Shown here: positions 44,388 through 55,363 of the stretch, piece by piece
How positions within the stretch are numbered: the stretch's first letter is position 1
Layout of the letters: each line of letters starts with the position of its first letter
Source: Amycolatopsis sp. CA-128772
Lineage (GTDB): Bacteria; Actinomycetota; Actinomycetes; Mycobacteriales; Pseudonocardiaceae
Length of the DNA stretch: 64,000 nucleotides
Assembly: GCF_002904295.1 (NCBI RefSeq)
Contig: NZ_PPHG01000031.1
Location: 1 to 64,000, forward strand
Reading direction: 5' to 3'
The notes under the pieces: generated by a model
Seen by the model: only the letters and a program-made list of their open reading frames with translations
Database searches by the model: none
What the model was told of the DNA's origin: nothing
Position numbers and translations under genes: made by a program

Positions 44388-44701
44388 GCCTCGTGACCAC
44401 CCACGTCCTCGACACGGCGACCGGGCGCCCGGCACCGGGCATCGCCGTCCGCTTCGAAACCGCCGGGGGCAAGCCGATCGCCGAGGGCCGCACCGACGAC
44501 GACGGCCGCATCCGCGACCTGGGGCCGGAAACCCTCGAGCCGGGCACCTACCGCCTGGTCTTCGACACCGGCGCCTATCTGGGCCCGGACGCCTTCTTCC
44601 CCGAGGTCACGCTGGCGTTCCGGATCTCCGACCCCGCGGCGCACCACCACGTGCCGCTCCTGCTCAGCCCGTTCGCCTATTCGACCTACCGAGGGAGCTG
44701 A
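44384..44701 (+). CDS. 5-hydroxyisourate hydrolase
   Basis: A 105-aa transthyretin-like enzyme hydrolysing 5-hydroxyisourate to OHCU. It has the N-terminal THVLDTATGRPAPGI, GRTDDDGRIRDL with the catalytic Arg, HHHVPLLLSPFAYSTY, and the diagnostic terminal YRGS. The start is GTG 44384, coupled to the previous gene (GTGA), and uricase starts 2 bp after the stop. Confidence 0.95.
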   Translation: MSLVTTHVLDTATGRPAPGIAVRFETAGGKPIAEGRTDDDGRIRDLGPETLEPGTYRLVFDTGAYLGPDAFFPEVTLAFRISDPAAHHHVPLLLSPFAYSTYRGS

Positions 44702-44703
44702 CC

Positions 44704-45585
44704 GTGGCCGTCACCCTGGGCCCCAACCAGTACGGCAAGGCGGAGGTCCGCCTGGTCACCGTGCGCCGCGAAGGCGCCGTGCACCACCTCAAGGACCTCA
44801 CCGTGTCGACGTCGCTGCGCGGCGAACTGGCCGCGACGCACCTGACCGGCGACAACGCCGGCGTGCTGGCGACCGACACGCAGAAGAACACCGTGTACGC
44901 CTTCGCGAAGGAGGCGCCGGTCGGCGAGATCGAGGACTTCGGCCTGCGCCTGGCCCGCCACTTCGTCGGCACGCAGCAGAACATCACGGGCGCGCGGATC
45001 AAGATCGACGAGCACGGCTGGGACCGCATTCCGGTCGGCGGCGAGCCGCACGACCACGCGTTCAGCCGCTCCGGCGACGAGCGCCGCACGACGGCGGTGA
45101 CGGTCCGGGACGGCCGCGCGTGGGTCGTGTCGGGCATCGACGGCCTGACCCTGCTGAAGTCCACCGGTTCGGAGTTCCACGGCTTCCCGCGCGACCAGTA
45201 CACGACGCTGGCGGAAACCGACGACCGGATCCTGGCCACGGCCGTCACGGCGAAGTGGCGTTACCAGGGCGAGGACATCGACTGGGCGGCGAGCCACCGC
45301 GAGATCCGGCGGCTGATGCTGGAGACGTTCGCGACGAAGCACAGCTTTTCTTTGCAGCAGACGCTGTACGCGATGGGGGCGGCGGTGCTGGAGGGCCGGC
45401 CGGAGGTGGCCGAGGTGCGGTTGTCGCTGCCGAACAAGCACCACTTCCTGGTCGACCTGAGCCCGTTCGGGCTGAAGAACGACAACGAGGTGTTCTACGC
45501 GGCGGACCGGCCGTACGGGCTGATCGAGGGCACGATCCTGCGCGATGACGCCGAGGCCCCGGGCCCGGCCTGGGACATCCACTGA
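44704..45585 (+). CDS. Urate oxidase (uricase)
   Basis: Cofactor-free oxidase converting urate to 5-hydroxyisourate, 293 aa of two tunnelling-fold repeats. Typical segments are NQYGKAEVRL with the catalytic Lys, ATDTQKNTVYAFAKE with the catalytic Thr, LLKSTGSEFHGF, LQQTLYAMGAAVLE and LPNKHHFLVDL with His. GTG start. Last gene of the purine operon; a TetR gene with its own operator follows. Confidence 0.96.
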   Translation: MAVTLGPNQYGKAEVRLVTVRREGAVHHLKDLTVSTSLRGELAATHLTGDNAGVLATDTQKNTVYAFAKEAPVGEIEDFGLRLARHFVGTQQNITGARIKIDEHGWDRIPVGGEPHDHAFSRSGDERRTTAVTVRDGRAWVVSGIDGLTLLKSTGSEFHGFPRDQYTTLAETDDRILATAVTAKWRYQGEDIDWAASHREIRRLMLETFATKHSFSLQQTLYAMGAAVLEGRPEVAEVRLSLPNKHHFLVDLSPFGLKNDNEVFYAADRPYGLIEGTILRDDAEAPGPAWDIH

Positions 45586-45587
45586 GT

Positions 45588-45605
45588 TGATAGAACGCTC
45601 TATCA
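45588..45605 (+). promoter_or_regulatory. TetR operator before the 45613 gene
   Basis: TGATAGA-ACGC-TCTATCA is a palindrome with perfect 7-bp arms, 7 bp before the TetR start codon. Autorepression is inferred. Confidence 0.65.
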
Positions 45606-45612
45606 TCGAGGG

Positions 45613-46197
45613 GTGGCAGGGACCAAGGAACGCATCATGGCCGCCGGCGCCGAGCTCTTCCGGCGCAACGGCTACGCCGGCACCGGGCTGAAGCAGATCG
45701 TCACCGAGGCCGGCGCCCCCTTCGGGTCCCTGTACCACTTCTTCCCCGGCGGCAAGGAGCAGCTCGGCGGGGAGGTCATCCGCACCTCCGGGCTGGCCTA
45801 CATCCGGCTCTTCGACCTCTTCATCGTGCCCGCGCCGGACGTGATCAGCGGGATCGAAGCCTTCTTCGCCGCCGGGATCGCGACGCTGGAAGCCACCGAC
45901 TACGTCGAAGGGTGCCCGATCGCCACCGTGGCGCTCGAGGTCGCCGCGACCAACGAACCCCTCCGGCAGGCCACCGCGGACGTCTTCACCGCCTGGATCG
46001 ACGCCGGCACCGAGAAGTTCGCGAAGTTCGGGCTGCCGCGGGAAGCCGCCCGGACCCTCACCATCACCGCCGTCAACAACCTCGAAGGCGCTTTTGTCCT
46101 CTGCCGCTCGCTGCGGGACACCGAGGCCATGGCCGTCGCCGGGGCCGCGACCGTCGACGTCGCCCGACGACTCCTTCAGGAGCGCACACAACTTTAG
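45613..46197 (+). CDS. TetR family transcriptional regulator (LmrA/YxaF-like)
   Basis: A 194-aa regulator. The helix-turn-helix is TGLKQIVTEAGAPFGSLYHFF, followed by PGGKEQLGGEVI typical of the LmrA/YxaF group, and the ligand domain contains EGCPIATVALEVA. The GTG start lies 7 bp after a perfect interrupted palindrome. The target other than itself is unclear; the alpha-galactosidase downstream has different regulatory sites. Confidence 0.9.
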   Translation: MAGTKERIMAAGAELFRRNGYAGTGLKQIVTEAGAPFGSLYHFFPGGKEQLGGEVIRTSGLAYIRLFDLFIVPAPDVISGIEAFFAAGIATLEATDYVEGCPIATVALEVAATNEPLRQATADVFTAWIDAGTEKFAKFGLPREAARTLTITAVNNLEGAFVLCRSLRDTEAMAVAGAATVDVARRLLQERTQL

Positions 46198-46240
46198 TCG
46201 GGGATCCAACACAAATCACCAAAGTGGCGCTTGACCGCGC

Positions 46241-46259
46241 AGCATCCGACACGGATGCT
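46241..46259. promoter_or_regulatory. Inverted repeat upstream of alpha-galactosidase
   Basis: AGCATCC-GACAC-GGATGCT, a 7-bp perfect inverted repeat just downstream of a TTGACC hexamer (46231-46236). It may be an operator or part of an RNA hairpin. Confidence 0.4.
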
Positions 46260-46277
46260 GCCCAGTGCTGGTCAAAA

Positions 46278-46293
46278 AGTGGTCTAGTCCTCC
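46278..46293. promoter_or_regulatory. DasR-like site (dre) upstream of alpha-galactosidase
   Basis: AGTGGTCTAGTCCTCC resembles the DasR consensus ACTGGTCTAGACCACT: the left half is nearly perfect and three positions of the right half differ. It lies 32 bp before the start codon. DasR is a GntR-family repressor sensing amino-sugar phosphates in actinomycetes. Confidence 0.45.
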
Positions 46294-46324
46294 TGCCTCA
46301 CACCGCCGTCCGGTTGGAGCCGCC

Positions 46325-47899
46325 ATGCGCCGAGTCCTCGCCGTCCTCGCCACCGCCGTCGCCGCCGTCGGCCTGGCGAGCCCGCCCGCCGACGCCCTCG
46401 AAAACGGCCTCGCCCGCACCCCGCCGATGGGGTGGAACACCTGGAACACCTTCGAGTGCAACATCAACGAGACCCTGGTCAAGCAGACCACCGACCTGAT
46501 GGTCAGCTCCGGGATGCGCGACCGCGGCTACACCTACGTCAACCTCGACGACTGCTGGATGACGCGCTCGCGCGACAGCGCCGGCAACCTCGCCGCCGAT
46601 TCCGCGAAGTTCCCCAGCGGCCTCAAGGCCCTCGGCGACTACATCCACGCCCGCGGCATGAAGTTCGGCATCTACGAGAGCGCGGGCACCGAAACCTGCC
46701 AGCACTACCCGGGTAGCCTCGGCCACGAACAGGCCGACGCCAACCTCTTCGCGAGCTGGGGCGTCGACTACCTCAAGTACGACAACTGCGGCAGCCCGGC
46801 CGGCGAAAACCAGCAGGGCTACATCCGCCGTTACTCCGCGATGCGCGACGCGCTCAAGGCGACCGGCCGCCCGATCGCCTACAGCATCTGCGAATGGGGC
46901 AACTTCAGCCCGTCGACCTGGGCGCCGGACGTCGGCAACCTGTGGCGCACCACCGGCGACATCACCAACAACTGGGGCAGCATCGACTCGATCTACCACC
47001 AGAACGTCGGGCTTGCCGCCGCTGCGAAACCGGGTGCCTGGAACGACCCCGACATGCTGGAGGTCGGCGACGGCATGGACTTCCAGGAAGACCGCGCGCA
47101 CTTCACGCTCTGGGCCGCGATGGCCGCGCCCCTGATCGCCGGTGCCGACCTCCGCAGCGCCAGCGTGGCCACCTTCTCGACGTACCTCAACGGCGACGTC
47201 ATCGCCGTCGACCAGGACCCGCTCGGCAAGCAGGCAACGCGGATCTCGTCGTCCGGCGGGCTGGACGTGCTGGCGAAACCGCTGCAGAACGGCGACGTAG
47301 CTGTGGTGCTGTTCAACGAGAACAGCACCACGAAGACCGTCTCGACGACGGCGGCCGCGGCCGGGCTACCCGCTGCGCCGAGCTACCGGCTGACCAACCT
47401 GTGGTCGAAGGAGCTGACCACGAGCACGGGGACGATCAGTGCCGCCGTGCCGTCGCACAGCACCGTCATCTACCGCGTCAAGGCGAATTCGTCGGGCACC
47501 AGCGTCGGCACCGCGCACCCGATCCAGGGCGCGTCCTCGTCGCGCTGCATCGACGTCAACGGCGGCTCGGCGACCCCGGGGACCAAGGTCGACATCTGGG
47601 ACTGCGACGGCGGCGGCAACCAGGCCTGGACGTTCACCAGCGCCGGTGAGCTCAGGTCCGGCGGCCTCTGCCTCGACGCCGGCGGCGGCACCAGCGCGGC
47701 CGGGACGAAGCTCGTCACCTGGACCTGCCACGGCGGCGCCAACCAGAAGTTCCAGCTGGCCGCCGACGGCTCGATCACCCAGGCCGGCCTGTGCATCGAC
47801 GTCACCGGCGGCGACAAGCCCGCCGGCAACGTCAACGGCGTCCAGCTCGAACTGTGGAACTGCAACGACGACGCCAACCAGAACTGGCAGCTCCGGTAG
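46325..47899 (+). CDS. Secreted GH27 alpha-galactosidase with ricin-type CBM13
   Basis: A 524-aa extracellular enzyme. A signal peptide (RRVLAVLATAVAAVGLA, cleavage probably after ADA near residue 24) precedes a GH27 barrel: TPPMGWNTWNTFECNINE, NLDDCW, the nucleophile Asp in YLKYDNC (about 151) and the acid/base Asp in WNDPDML (about 240). A C-terminal beta domain and a CBM13 ricin-B module (about 395-524) with QxW-like repeats (GNQAWTF, NQKFQL, NQNWQL) follow. It removes terminal alpha-galactose from plant sugars. A DasR-like site precedes it. Confidence 0.93.
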   Translation: MRRVLAVLATAVAAVGLASPPADALENGLARTPPMGWNTWNTFECNINETLVKQTTDLMVSSGMRDRGYTYVNLDDCWMTRSRDSAGNLAADSAKFPSGLKALGDYIHARGMKFGIYESAGTETCQHYPGSLGHEQADANLFASWGVDYLKYDNCGSPAGENQQGYIRRYSAMRDALKATGRPIAYSICEWGNFSPSTWAPDVGNLWRTTGDITNNWGSIDSIYHQNVGLAAAAKPGAWNDPDMLEVGDGMDFQEDRAHFTLWAAMAAPLIAGADLRSASVATFSTYLNGDVIAVDQDPLGKQATRISSSGGLDVLAKPLQNGDVAVVLFNENSTTKTVSTTAAAAGLPAAPSYRLTNLWSKELTTSTGTISAAVPSHSTVIYRVKANSSGTSVGTAHPIQGASSSRCIDVNGGSATPGTKVDIWDCDGGGNQAWTFTSAGELRSGGLCLDAGGGTSAAGTKLVTWTCHGGANQKFQLAADGSITQAGLCIDVTGGDKPAGNVNGVQLELWNCNDDANQNWQLR

Positions 47900-47964
47900 T
47901 GGTGAGGTCCAGGGACGTCGTCCCGAGTCGAGGTGACCGCTGACGGCCTGTTCTGCAGTCAGGT

Positions 47965-48023
47965 GAAGGCCTCCGGATGTGAAGCGAGCTGTCTAGGAAC
48001 CGCTTCACCGACCGGAGGCCTTC
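47965..48023. terminator. Bipartite hairpin, terminator or IS-associated
   Basis: GAAGGCCTCCGG pairs with CCGGAGGCCTTC, and inside it GTGAAGCG with CGCTTCAC. It may terminate the alpha-galactosidase transcript or belong to the adjacent IS remnant. Confidence 0.55.
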
Positions 48024-48100
48024 GTCTTTCACACTGACCCCACGCACCGACTCCGGTCGGCTACCGGCGAAGGCGCCGCCAGGATGGCTGACCGCAGCTG

Positions 48101-48328
48101 CTGATCCACGTCGATGTCACCGAGTTCGGCAACATCCCCGACGGCGGCGGGCACCGGTTCGTCGAACGGTTCCACCGCACCTTGCCAGCGGGCTGGGCCT
48201 ACGCCCGCCTCCCCGACGGAAACCCTGCGGCGGGCCGCGTTACCAGGCTGGCTGCCCTTCTACCGTTACCACCGATCCTCCAGCTCAACCGGCGCAAGCC
48301 GCCGGTCACCCGGCTGACCACCCCCCTG
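48101..48328 (+). pseudogene. IS481-family transposase remnant
   Basis: Fragments of an IS481 DDE transposase C-terminus survive in shifted frames: LIHVDVTEFGNIPDGGGHRF from 48104, then an LRRAALPGWLPFYRYH-like piece, then RKPPVTRLTT near the end. At least two frameshifts and an internal deletion make it non-functional. It lies between the alpha-galactosidase and the xanthine dehydrogenase operon; 47900-48100 otherwise holds only the bipartite hairpin. Confidence 0.7.
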
Positions 48329-48343
48329 GACACTCCCGCTGGA

Positions 48344-50598
<2,255 letters not shown>

Positions 50599-50602
<4 letters not shown>

Positions 50603-51939
50603 CGGTCCTCCCGCAGTCTCGCGCTCGCGGCCGCCAGCTCGCGGGCGATGGCGGACTCGTCGGCTTCGCGCAGGGTGCCGTCCTCGACGACGGCCTTGCC
50701 GCCGACGAACAGCCGGCGCAGCGGCGGCGTGGTGCCGAGCACCAGCGCCGCGACCGGGTCGGTGATGCCGGCGTAGTTCAGCCCGGTCAGGTCCCAGACG
50801 GCGAGGTCGGCGAGCTTCCCGGGTTCGATCGACCCGAGGTCGCCGGCCCGGCCGAGGCAGCGCGCGCCGCCCATCGTGCCCATCCACAGCGCCTCGCGCG
50901 TGGTCAGCCCGCGGGGTCCGCCGCGCTGGCGGGCCTGCAGCAGCGCCTGGTGCAGCTCCTCGCCGAGGCCGCCGGACTCGTTGGACGCGGCGCCGTCGAC
51001 CCCGAGGCCGACCGCCACCCCCGCGTCGAGCAGGTCGCGGACCGGGGCGATGCCGCTGCCGAGCCGTCCGTTGGACGTCGGGCAGTGCGCCGACCCGGTG
51101 CCGGTCGCGCCGAACCGGCGGATCGCCTCGGGCGCGAGGTGGACGGTGTGCGCCAGCCAGACGTCGTCGGCGAGCCAGCCCAGCTTGTCGGCGTACTCGG
51201 CGGGCGTGCAGCCGACCTCGGCGAGGCACTGGCGTTCTTCGTCGAGGGTCTCGGCGAGGTGGGTGTGCAGGCGGACGCCCTTGCGGCGGGCCAGCTCGGC
51301 GGCGCCGGACATCAGCCGCTCGGTGACCGAGAACGGCGAGCAGGGGCCGGCCGCGATCTGCAGGTGCGCCCCCGCGGCGTCGTCGTGGAAGCGGTCGATC
51401 GCCGCTTCGGTGCCGGCCAGCGCGTCGTCGGTCGTCTCGACGAGGTTGTCCGGCGGCAGGCCGCCGTCGGACTCGCCGCGGTCCATCGACCCGCGCACGA
51501 CGTGCAGCCGGACGCCGATCCGCTGCCGGGCCGCGGCCAGCGCCGCGACCTGGTCGCCGCCGTCGCGCGGGAAGACGTAGTGGTGGTCGGCGACGGTGGT
51601 GCAGCCGGTCAGCGCCAGCCGCGCCATTCCGGCGGTGCCCGCGGCGTGCGTGATCCCGTCGTCGAGGCGGCCCCAGACCGGGTAGAGCTGCTTGAGCCAC
51701 TCGAACAGCGTGTGGTCGGCGGCCATGCCGCGGGTCGCCCACTGGTAGAGGTGGTGGTGGGTGTTGATCAGGCCGGGCGTGACCAGGCAGCCGTCGGCCT
51801 CGACGCGTTCGTCGAACTCGCCGGTGAACACGCCTTCGCCGACTTCGGCGATCCGGTCGTTCTCGACGACGACGTGGCCGCTCGCGTACTCCTCGCCGGT
51901 GACCGTGGCGATGGCCGCGTTCGCGATGAGCGTCCTCAC
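50599..51939 (-). CDS. 8-oxoguanine/guanine deaminase-like amidohydrolase
   Basis: A 446-aa zinc amidohydrolase. Ligands are H61 and H63 in INTHHHLYQW, His in LHTHLAE, His in LAHTVHL and Asp in GVDGAASNE. The sequence fits the 8-oxoguanine deaminase group (THHHLYQWATR, HLQIAAGPCSPFSVT), which feeds urate or xanthine into the pathway. It is coupled on both sides: its ATG overlaps the FeS subunit stop, and its stop overlaps the Mo subunit start. Confidence 0.88.
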
Positions 51940-52403
51940 GCCACGCCTCCCTTGGCCACCGCGCGCACCGCGTCGAGGATCTTCTCGTAGCCGGTGCAGC
52001 GGCAGAGGTTGCCGGCCAGGGCTTCGCGGATCTCCTCGTCACTCGGGTCGGGCACGCGGTTCAGCAGGTCGTGTGCGGCGACGACCAGGCCCGGCGTGCA
52101 GAACCCGCACTGGACGGCGCCGGCATCCACAAAGGACTGCTGGACCGGGTCGAGCGTGTCGCCGTCGGCCAGCCCTTCGACCGTCCGGACCCCGCGGCCC
52201 TCGGCCTGCCCGGCCGCGACCAGGCAGGCGCACACCGGGACGTCGTCGAGGTAGACCGTGCAGGACCCGCATTCGCCCTGCTCGCAGGCGTTCTTCGAAC
52301 CCGGCAGCCCGAGCCGCTCCCGCAGCACGTACAGCAGGCTCTCGCCTTCCCAGACGTCGTCCGCCTGCCGCGGCTCGCCGTTGATCGTGACATTCAGGCG
52401 CAT
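51936..52403 (-). CDS. Xanthine dehydrogenase, 2Fe-2S subunit
   Basis: A 155-aa electron-transfer subunit with two 2Fe-2S clusters: the plant-type Cys40/45/48/60 in CEQGECGSCTVY...CAC, and Cys99/102 plus Cys134/136 in QCGFCTPG and LCRCTGYE. ATG 52403 starts at family homology and lies 10 bp inside the preceding FAD-subunit gene. Confidence 0.94.
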   Translation of the reverse strand: MRLNVTINGEPRQADDVWEGESLLYVLRERLGLPGSKNACEQGECGSCTVYLDDVPVCACLVAAGQAEGRGVRTVEGLADGDTLDPVQQSFVDAGAVQCGFCTPGLVVAAHDLLNRVPDPSDEEIREALAGNLCRCTGYEKILDAVRAVAKGGVA

Positions 52404-53266
52404 GCGCGCTCTCCCGTCCGGTATTCGTCCCACGCCCAGGTCAACGTACGCCGCGCTAGTACCCCGAGCGCGTGCTTCCGATACGCGGCGCTGCCCCGGA
52501 CGTCGTCGATCGGGGCCGCGGCCGCGCCGACCAGGTCGCCGAAGCGGCGTTTCAGCGAGTCCGGCAGCGGCTCGGGTGACGTCCAGGGCAGCTCGGCGGC
52601 CAGGAAGTCCTCCGCCTCCCGGGCGCGGCGCGGGGTCGGCGCGGCGGAGCCGATCGCCGCGCCGACCCCGCCGTGCCGGAGCGAAAGCGCGAACGAGCAG
52701 ACCGCGATGACCATGGCGTTGCGCGTGCCGACCTTGGCGAACTGCTGCGGCCCGGCGTGCGCGGGCAGGTGGACGGCGGTGATCAGCTCGTCCGGGGCGA
52801 GGGCGTGGCGTTTCACGCCGACGTAGAACTCCTCCGCCCGGAGGAGGCGGGTCCCCCGGACGGAGGCCACCTCGATCCGCGCGTCCAGGGCGAGCAGCAC
52901 CGGGTGCGTGTCGCCGGCGGGCGAGGCGGCGCCGAGGTTGCCGCCGACCGTGCCGCGGTTGCGGATCTGCGGCGACCCGACCGTGCGGGAAGCCATGGCC
53001 AGCGCCGGGACGGATTCACCCAGCTCGGTGATGACCCGGGAGTACGGGACGCCGGCGCCGAGCCGGATCGTGCCGTCCGTGTGGTCCACAGTGGACCACT
53101 CGGCCAGCTCGGGAACCGTGGTCAGGTCGAGCAGGGCCCCGGGGCGCCGGTGGTCGAAGTTGAGCTCGACCATGACGTCGGTGCCGCCGGCGATCGGCAC
53201 GGCGTCCGGCCGCGCGGCCTTGAGGGCCAGGGCCTCCGCGAGCGTCGCGGGACGCAGGAACTCCAC
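52394..53266 (-). CDS. Xanthine dehydrogenase, FAD-binding subunit
   Basis: A 290-aa CO dehydrogenase flavoprotein-type subunit. FAD contacts are PIAGGTDVMVELN and RNRGTVGGNLGAASPAGD, followed by the C-terminal domain (AKVGTRNAMVIAV). GTG 53266 is supported by AAGGAG 8 nt upstream. First gene of the FAD-FeS-deaminase-Mo operon, divergent from PucR 124 bp away. Confidence 0.93.
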   Translation of the reverse strand: MEFLRPATLAEALALKAARPDAVPIAGGTDVMVELNFDHRRPGALLDLTTVPELAEWSTVDHTDGTIRLGAGVPYSRVITELGESVPALAMASRTVGSPQIRNRGTVGGNLGAASPAGDTHPVLLALDARIEVASVRGTRLLRAEEFYVGVKRHALAPDELITAVHLPAHAGPQQFAKVGTRNAMVIAVCSFALSLRHGGVGAAIGSAAPTPRRAREAEDFLAAELPWTSPEPLPDSLKRRFGDLVGAAAAPIDDVRGSAAYRKHALGVLARRTLTWAWDEYRTGERACA

Positions 53267-53390
53267 GGGCGTGCTCCTTCGTGAGGGGCGATAGCCCAGT
53301 AGACGACGGACCGGGCGCGGGCGGCAACGGCTGTGACCATGAAACGCACAGCAGCGGACCCGGGTGCGGTTGTGCTTTCCTACAAGCCTG

Positions 53391-54713
53391 ATGACGACCG
53401 TGAAAACACTCCTGGGGCTGCCGGGGCTGCGGCTGCGCCCGCGGGCCGGGACCGACCTGCTCGACCGGCCGGTGACGCGCATCTACGTCACGGAGCTGTC
53501 CGACCCCGGGCGGTACCTGTCGGCCGGTGAGCTGGTCCTGTCCGGTCTGCTGTGGTGGCGCGCCCCGGGGGACGCCGAGCCGTTCGTGGCGGCGCTGGCC
53601 CGCTCGGGCGCGGCGGCGCTGGCGGCGTCCGGCGCCGACTCGGACGGCATCCCGGACGACGTGGTCGACGCCTGCGTCCGGCACCGGATCCCGCTCCTGG
53701 AGGTCCCGGCCGACCTGTCGTTTTCGGTGATCACCGAGCAGGTGGTGCTCGCGCTGGCGGCGGCGTCCGACAGCGCCCGCAAACGTCTGCAGGCCGCGGC
53801 GGAGGCCCCGGTCGAGACGCTCCTGGAGCGCGCGTCGGCGGAGCTCGGGCTGCCCTGCTGGGTGCTGTCGGGCCTGGGCCGGGTGACCGCCGGGACGGCC
53901 CCGCTGCCGATGCCGGCGGAGGACGTCGTCCGCCGGTACGCGGCCCGCGAGCCGGGGCCGCTGACGCTGGTCCCGGTCGAGGGCCGGCACGCGGTGCCGT
54001 GGCTGATCGCCGCCGGCGGGCCCCTGAGCACCGGGCAGGCGGAGCTGGCCGAGGAACTCGCGGGACTCGTCGGGGTGACGCGGGCCCGCGCCGGCCGGGC
54101 CGAGCCGCCGGTGCCCGCCGAAGCGTGCGTGGTCGCGTTGCGGACGTCGGGCAGCGACGAGAGCCGGGACGTCCTGGGCGAGTGGCTGCCGGACGCGGTC
54201 CTGCTCGAATCAGCCGGGGAAACGTCCTTCGCGGCGACGGCTGTGCCGCCTTCCCCGGCGGCGTTGTCCATTGTGGAGCCGCTGCTCCGGGCCACGCGGA
54301 TCCTGTGCGGCATCAGCGATCCGGGCTCGCGGGACGAAGCCACGGAGAGCGCGCGGAACGCGGTGGCGGCGGCAGCGCGGCGCCCGGGCCGGGTGGCGGT
54401 GGTCCGGGCGGCCGAGGTGGACGTGCACGAGCTGCTGCTGGCCGGCGCCCCGGACGGCCTGCGCGCAGCGTTGCGGCGTCGTGTGCTCGGGCCGCTGCTG
54501 GCGTACGACGCCGAGCAGCACACGGACCTGGTGCACACGGTCCGGGTGTTCCTGGAGTGCTCGGGCTCCCCGACCCGCGCGGCGAAGGCCCTGCACGTAC
54601 ACGTGAACACGCTGCGTTACCGGATCGGCCGGGCGGGCGAGCTGCTCGGCGCGGATTTGACGGAGTTCACGGATCAGCTGGATGTGTACCTCGCGTTGCG
54701 CGCGGGGGACTGA
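53391..54713 (+). CDS. pucR: PucR family purine catabolism regulator
   Basis: A 440-aa regulator with the N-terminal PucR domain (about 1-120; LLDRPVTRIYVTELSDPGRYL), a central GGDEF-like region and the C-terminal PucR helix-turn-helix (VFLECSGSPTRAAKALHVHVN, then TLRYRIGRAGELL). It is divergent from the xanthine dehydrogenase operon and is its probable activator. ATG 53391 follows TACAAG after only a few bases, so the transcript may be leaderless. Confidence 0.9.
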   Translation: MTTVKTLLGLPGLRLRPRAGTDLLDRPVTRIYVTELSDPGRYLSAGELVLSGLLWWRAPGDAEPFVAALARSGAAALAASGADSDGIPDDVVDACVRHRIPLLEVPADLSFSVITEQVVLALAAASDSARKRLQAAAEAPVETLLERASAELGLPCWVLSGLGRVTAGTAPLPMPAEDVVRRYAAREPGPLTLVPVEGRHAVPWLIAAGGPLSTGQAELAEELAGLVGVTRARAGRAEPPVPAEACVVALRTSGSDESRDVLGEWLPDAVLLESAGETSFAATAVPPSPAALSIVEPLLRATRILCGISDPGSRDEATESARNAVAAAARRPGRVAVVRAAEVDVHELLLAGAPDGLRAALRRRVLGPLLAYDAEQHTDLVHTVRVFLECSGSPTRAAKALHVHVNTLRYRIGRAGELLGADLTEFTDQLDVYLALRAGD

Positions 54714-54872
54714 GATCCGCGCCGGGCGGGGCTCCGCGGGCCGGCGGCGCCACCGCCCCGGAAGCCTGCCGAACAGCGAACCCACCCCGTTGCGCGCGAC
54801 AAGCAGCCGGCTGTGCACCCCTCAGCGGCCACCTCGCGTTGCGCGCCGGCGGGTAGGCGGGAGGATGAGGGC

Positions 54873-55361
54873 GTGGACCCCGAAATCACTTCGGCCCGGC
54901 AGGCGGCGAACGATGCCCGCGTGCAGGCCTTCGGGCGGCTGCAGGGGGCCGCGAACCGGCTCGAATACCTGCTCGGCCGGGCGCTGGAGCGGGAATGCGG
55001 GATCACCCACCTGATGTACGAGGTGCTGCTGATCGTGGGGCGCGCCGGTGAGGAAGGGCTGACCATGCGCTCGATCGCGCAGGAGCAGGTGCTCACCACC
55101 GGCGGCGCGACCCGGCTCGTCGACCGGATGGAGGCGCTCGGGCTGGTGACCCGCACCGCCGACCCGCGCGACCGCCGCGTGCAGCTCGTACGGCTGACCG
55201 GGCTCGGCGAGGAAACCACCGTGCGGGCCAGCCGGCTGCACGTGGAAAACATCGAGGAGTTCTTCTTCCGGCCCCTGCCCGAGGGCCACCGCGAGCGCTT
55301 CGCCGAAGACCTCCGGACGCTGAGCCACTTCGCCCGTGACGCCCTCCCCCGGCTGCGCTAG
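54873..55361 (+). CDS. MarR family transcriptional regulator
   Basis: A 162-aa winged-helix protein. DNA-binding part TMRSIAQEQVLTTGGATRLVDRM with wing TRTADPRDRRVQLV, flanked by dimerisation helices. The GTG at 54873 has GAGG upstream. It precedes the DUF2786 gene by 2 bp, so they may be co-transcribed. Ligand unknown. Confidence 0.87.
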   Translation: MDPEITSARQAANDARVQAFGRLQGAANRLEYLLGRALERECGITHLMYEVLLIVGRAGEEGLTMRSIAQEQVLTTGGATRLVDRMEALGLVTRTADPRDRRVQLVRLTGLGEETTVRASRLHVENIEEFFFRPLPEGHRERFAEDLRTLSHFARDALPRLR

Positions 55362-55363
55362 CC

